This document shows positions 6,501 to 6,819 of a DNA stretch of 6,819 bases, in pieces. Under the pieces are notes generated by a model. It made no database searches, was not told where the DNA came from, and saw only the letters and a program-made list of their open reading frames with translations. Location of the stretch: the NCBI GenBank assembly GCA_002438625.1, contig DJPS01000038.1, positions 1 to 6,819 of the forward strand. The letters are read 5' to 3'. Each line of letters opens with the position of its first letter. The first letter of the stretch is position 1. Both the position numbers and the translations under genes were made by a program. Origin of the DNA: Christensenella sp. UBA6406. Its GTDB lineage: Bacteria; Bacillota; Clostridia; Christensenellales; UBA1242.

Positions 6501-6819
6501 CATAAAAGACATTATTTTCTATGCCATAATGGGCTATTAATGTTAAATCACTTGTTACCGTGATTTTACTATCTGAATTACCTTCAAATGTTTCACCATT
6601 ATACCATTGTACTTCTGTTTCGCCAACTGTTGGCAATGTTATTTCGGTATTTGCTTTTACTACTTGACTTAGAACATCTGCTCCACCATTTGCTTCAAAT
6701 TTTACAAAATAATCTCCTACTACATTTTCTTCAAATATTTTGTTTTCTTTCAATTTTGTATGTAAATCTTCTACACTATTATTTGAAACAGCTAAGTTTG
6801 TTGATTGCACTGCTTCGCA
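3538..6819 (-). CDS. Large repeat-rich surface/secreted protein with C-terminal DUF6273 domain (5' partial)
   Basis: The frame stays open to the right edge (Cys-Glu-Ala precede the first GTG at 6810, with no ribosome site), so the N terminus and any signal peptide are missing; 1093 residues are visible. Numbering from the GTG: three InlB B-repeat-like units (about 33-97, 102-188, 193-287; endings LIAHYG, IIPVW, VIKPLW), a Big_2-like Ig domain (295-367, SSNENIATVDVNGKV), Ig-like MBG-type repeats (371-443, 447-517, 607-682) sharing ITGxNxYxGT, a divergent unit at 520-605, an FN3-like segment (686-775), another InlB-type unit (776-859, FNGWLSG...TVTAQW), and DUF6273 (862-1090, VNFGTYNGKTLQWQILNI ... 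HWWLRS ... GIAPALFLSI). Within DUF6273, residues 972-1000 form a Cys/His-rich insert. These modules are typical of extracellular proteins of gut Bacillota; adhesion or carbohydrate binding is only a guess. There is no LPXTG motif or C-terminal membrane anchor, so attachment, if any, must be N-terminal or non-covalent. Confidence 0.85.
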   Translation of the reverse strand, partial: CEAVQSTNLAVSNNSVEDLHTKLKENKIFEENVVGDYFVKFEANGGADVLSQVVKANTEITLPTVGETEVQWYNGETFEGNSDSKITVTSDLTLIAHYGIENNVFYVYFDLDGATTGDAPTTQTITYAESGSTTVSVESNNISKVGYTLSGWKVKGSTGENKIQYSKENGQITIPNNLTAQGTAVTIIPVWESVAYTITFDVGGDTSLSDQLGAVEGIKNNNNGTYSLTYTINTSINLPTLTNADTQYSFMGWKVADNNATYVWQLADIIKAGQTATGLYGDVVIKPLWGIEQIIKYEHSTIEKTYGDEDFINPITSIGASGVTFSYSSSNENIATVDVNGKVHIVKVGTTTITANYGTNLSISYNLTINKRDINNVNVTNYEDSYIYTGSEIKPNIRLKDGNLLTADDYTITYANNINVGQKATITITGQNNYKGTQIVYFQIEQSKDISGATVTVSNKVYDGTTSLPAQIAVILSGITLTKGKDYIATTANTEVGSATLLITGMNGYSGTKEAPYQITSATITGSITATAMTYSGSAQKPTLNYNNIVVVNKQTKTYKYCKTNGNFVADIPTYINVSDVTSASTLYVQVSAPNHATKVFTVSLTMNKLSLSGASIDAVAAQSYNNGAEIKPTPAVTLNGKQLTAGTDFEYSYSNNTQITTAAVVKITGINNYTGTAERIFSIVESKLSAPTNPTWSSGKATWTNVTGNSGYEVTLYNGTTKIGSTQTVVQDVVEYSFVSLIQQQKTKSDNWSFKVVTKGETSAQNSNEATSGTISTYRITYNSGSVTGVTFGSIEAGYKVQGVSFSLSSTAPSVTVGSSAKINNTTVTGCDFNGWLSGSTYYDLGYKYTKDEDLTVTAQWIRVVNFGTYNGKTLQWQILNIETSGSETIALVVSRSLLQSVSSDGYIGQYIKWSGKSGEDSTRTGCYTDSQIRKWLNSTSSSVSVGGLTYKGFLGLFSYDSAKVKSTNIGDLCNYCSSTYRGGKNCKHHYCEHQDCEHQDCDNSDTLTTYAKNSGSGDKIFLLSQKDAETYFHRYAVREKKDGKAELRHWWLRSCFDEENVVKVVTSGGGLTIQTTYLNSCGIAPALFLSI
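3810..3854 (-). repeat. 15-bp tandem repeat coding a Cys/His pentad
   Basis: Two identical units of CACAATCTTGGTGTT (plus strand, 3810-3824 and 3825-3839) are followed by a third with two changes (3840-3854) and a decayed fourth. Because 15 is a multiple of three, each unit adds five residues, giving CKHHY-CEHQD-CEHQD-C in the surface protein. Exact neighbouring copies suggest recent slippage that keeps the frame. Confidence 0.85.

Overview
The window is strongly AT-rich. Everything that looks functional reads leftward on the minus strand. The two complete or nearly complete coding regions use TGG for Trp and ordinary stop codons. An apparent YtxC-family sporulation-associated gene and a large surface protein built of InlB-type and Ig-like repeats with a DUF6273 end suggest a low-GC member of the Bacillota (Clostridia-like, possibly gut-derived). 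This placement is inference from gene families and base composition.

In transcription order (right to left): (1) 6819-3538, the C-terminal 1093 residues of a modular surface or secreted protein whose start lies outside the window. It is followed by a GC-rich hairpin (3502-3528) and a bidirectional intrinsic terminator (3380-3409). (2) A perfect consensus promoter, TTGACA-N17-TATAAT (3308-3280), with no reading frame behind it. It drives about 290 nt with a closed multi-branched fold, an embedded tRNA-like acceptor stem plus T-arm, and a closing helix followed by T6 (about 3273-2983). (3) A long AT-rich spacer (2982-2541) holding a partial repeat of one hairpin of that RNA, a 17-bp hairpin, and a structured leader. 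(4) 2540-1047, rsr, a bacterial Ro60 orthologue (TROVE plus von Willebrand A domain with an intact MIDAS), ended by a strong intrinsic terminator. (5) An AT-rich gap, then 602-1, the 5' part of a YtxC-like gene that runs off the window.

The central result is the pairing of rsr with a promoter-driven structured RNA just upstream on the same strand. Bacterial Ro proteins work with Y RNAs, and one bacterial class (YrlA) carries a tRNA-like module. The RNA here has the T-arm of such a module but is more than twice the usual bacterial Y RNA length as I recall it, has extra domains and a possible pseudoknot, and matches no RNA family I recognise. I propose it as a candidate new, large, tRNA-like Ro-associated RNA.
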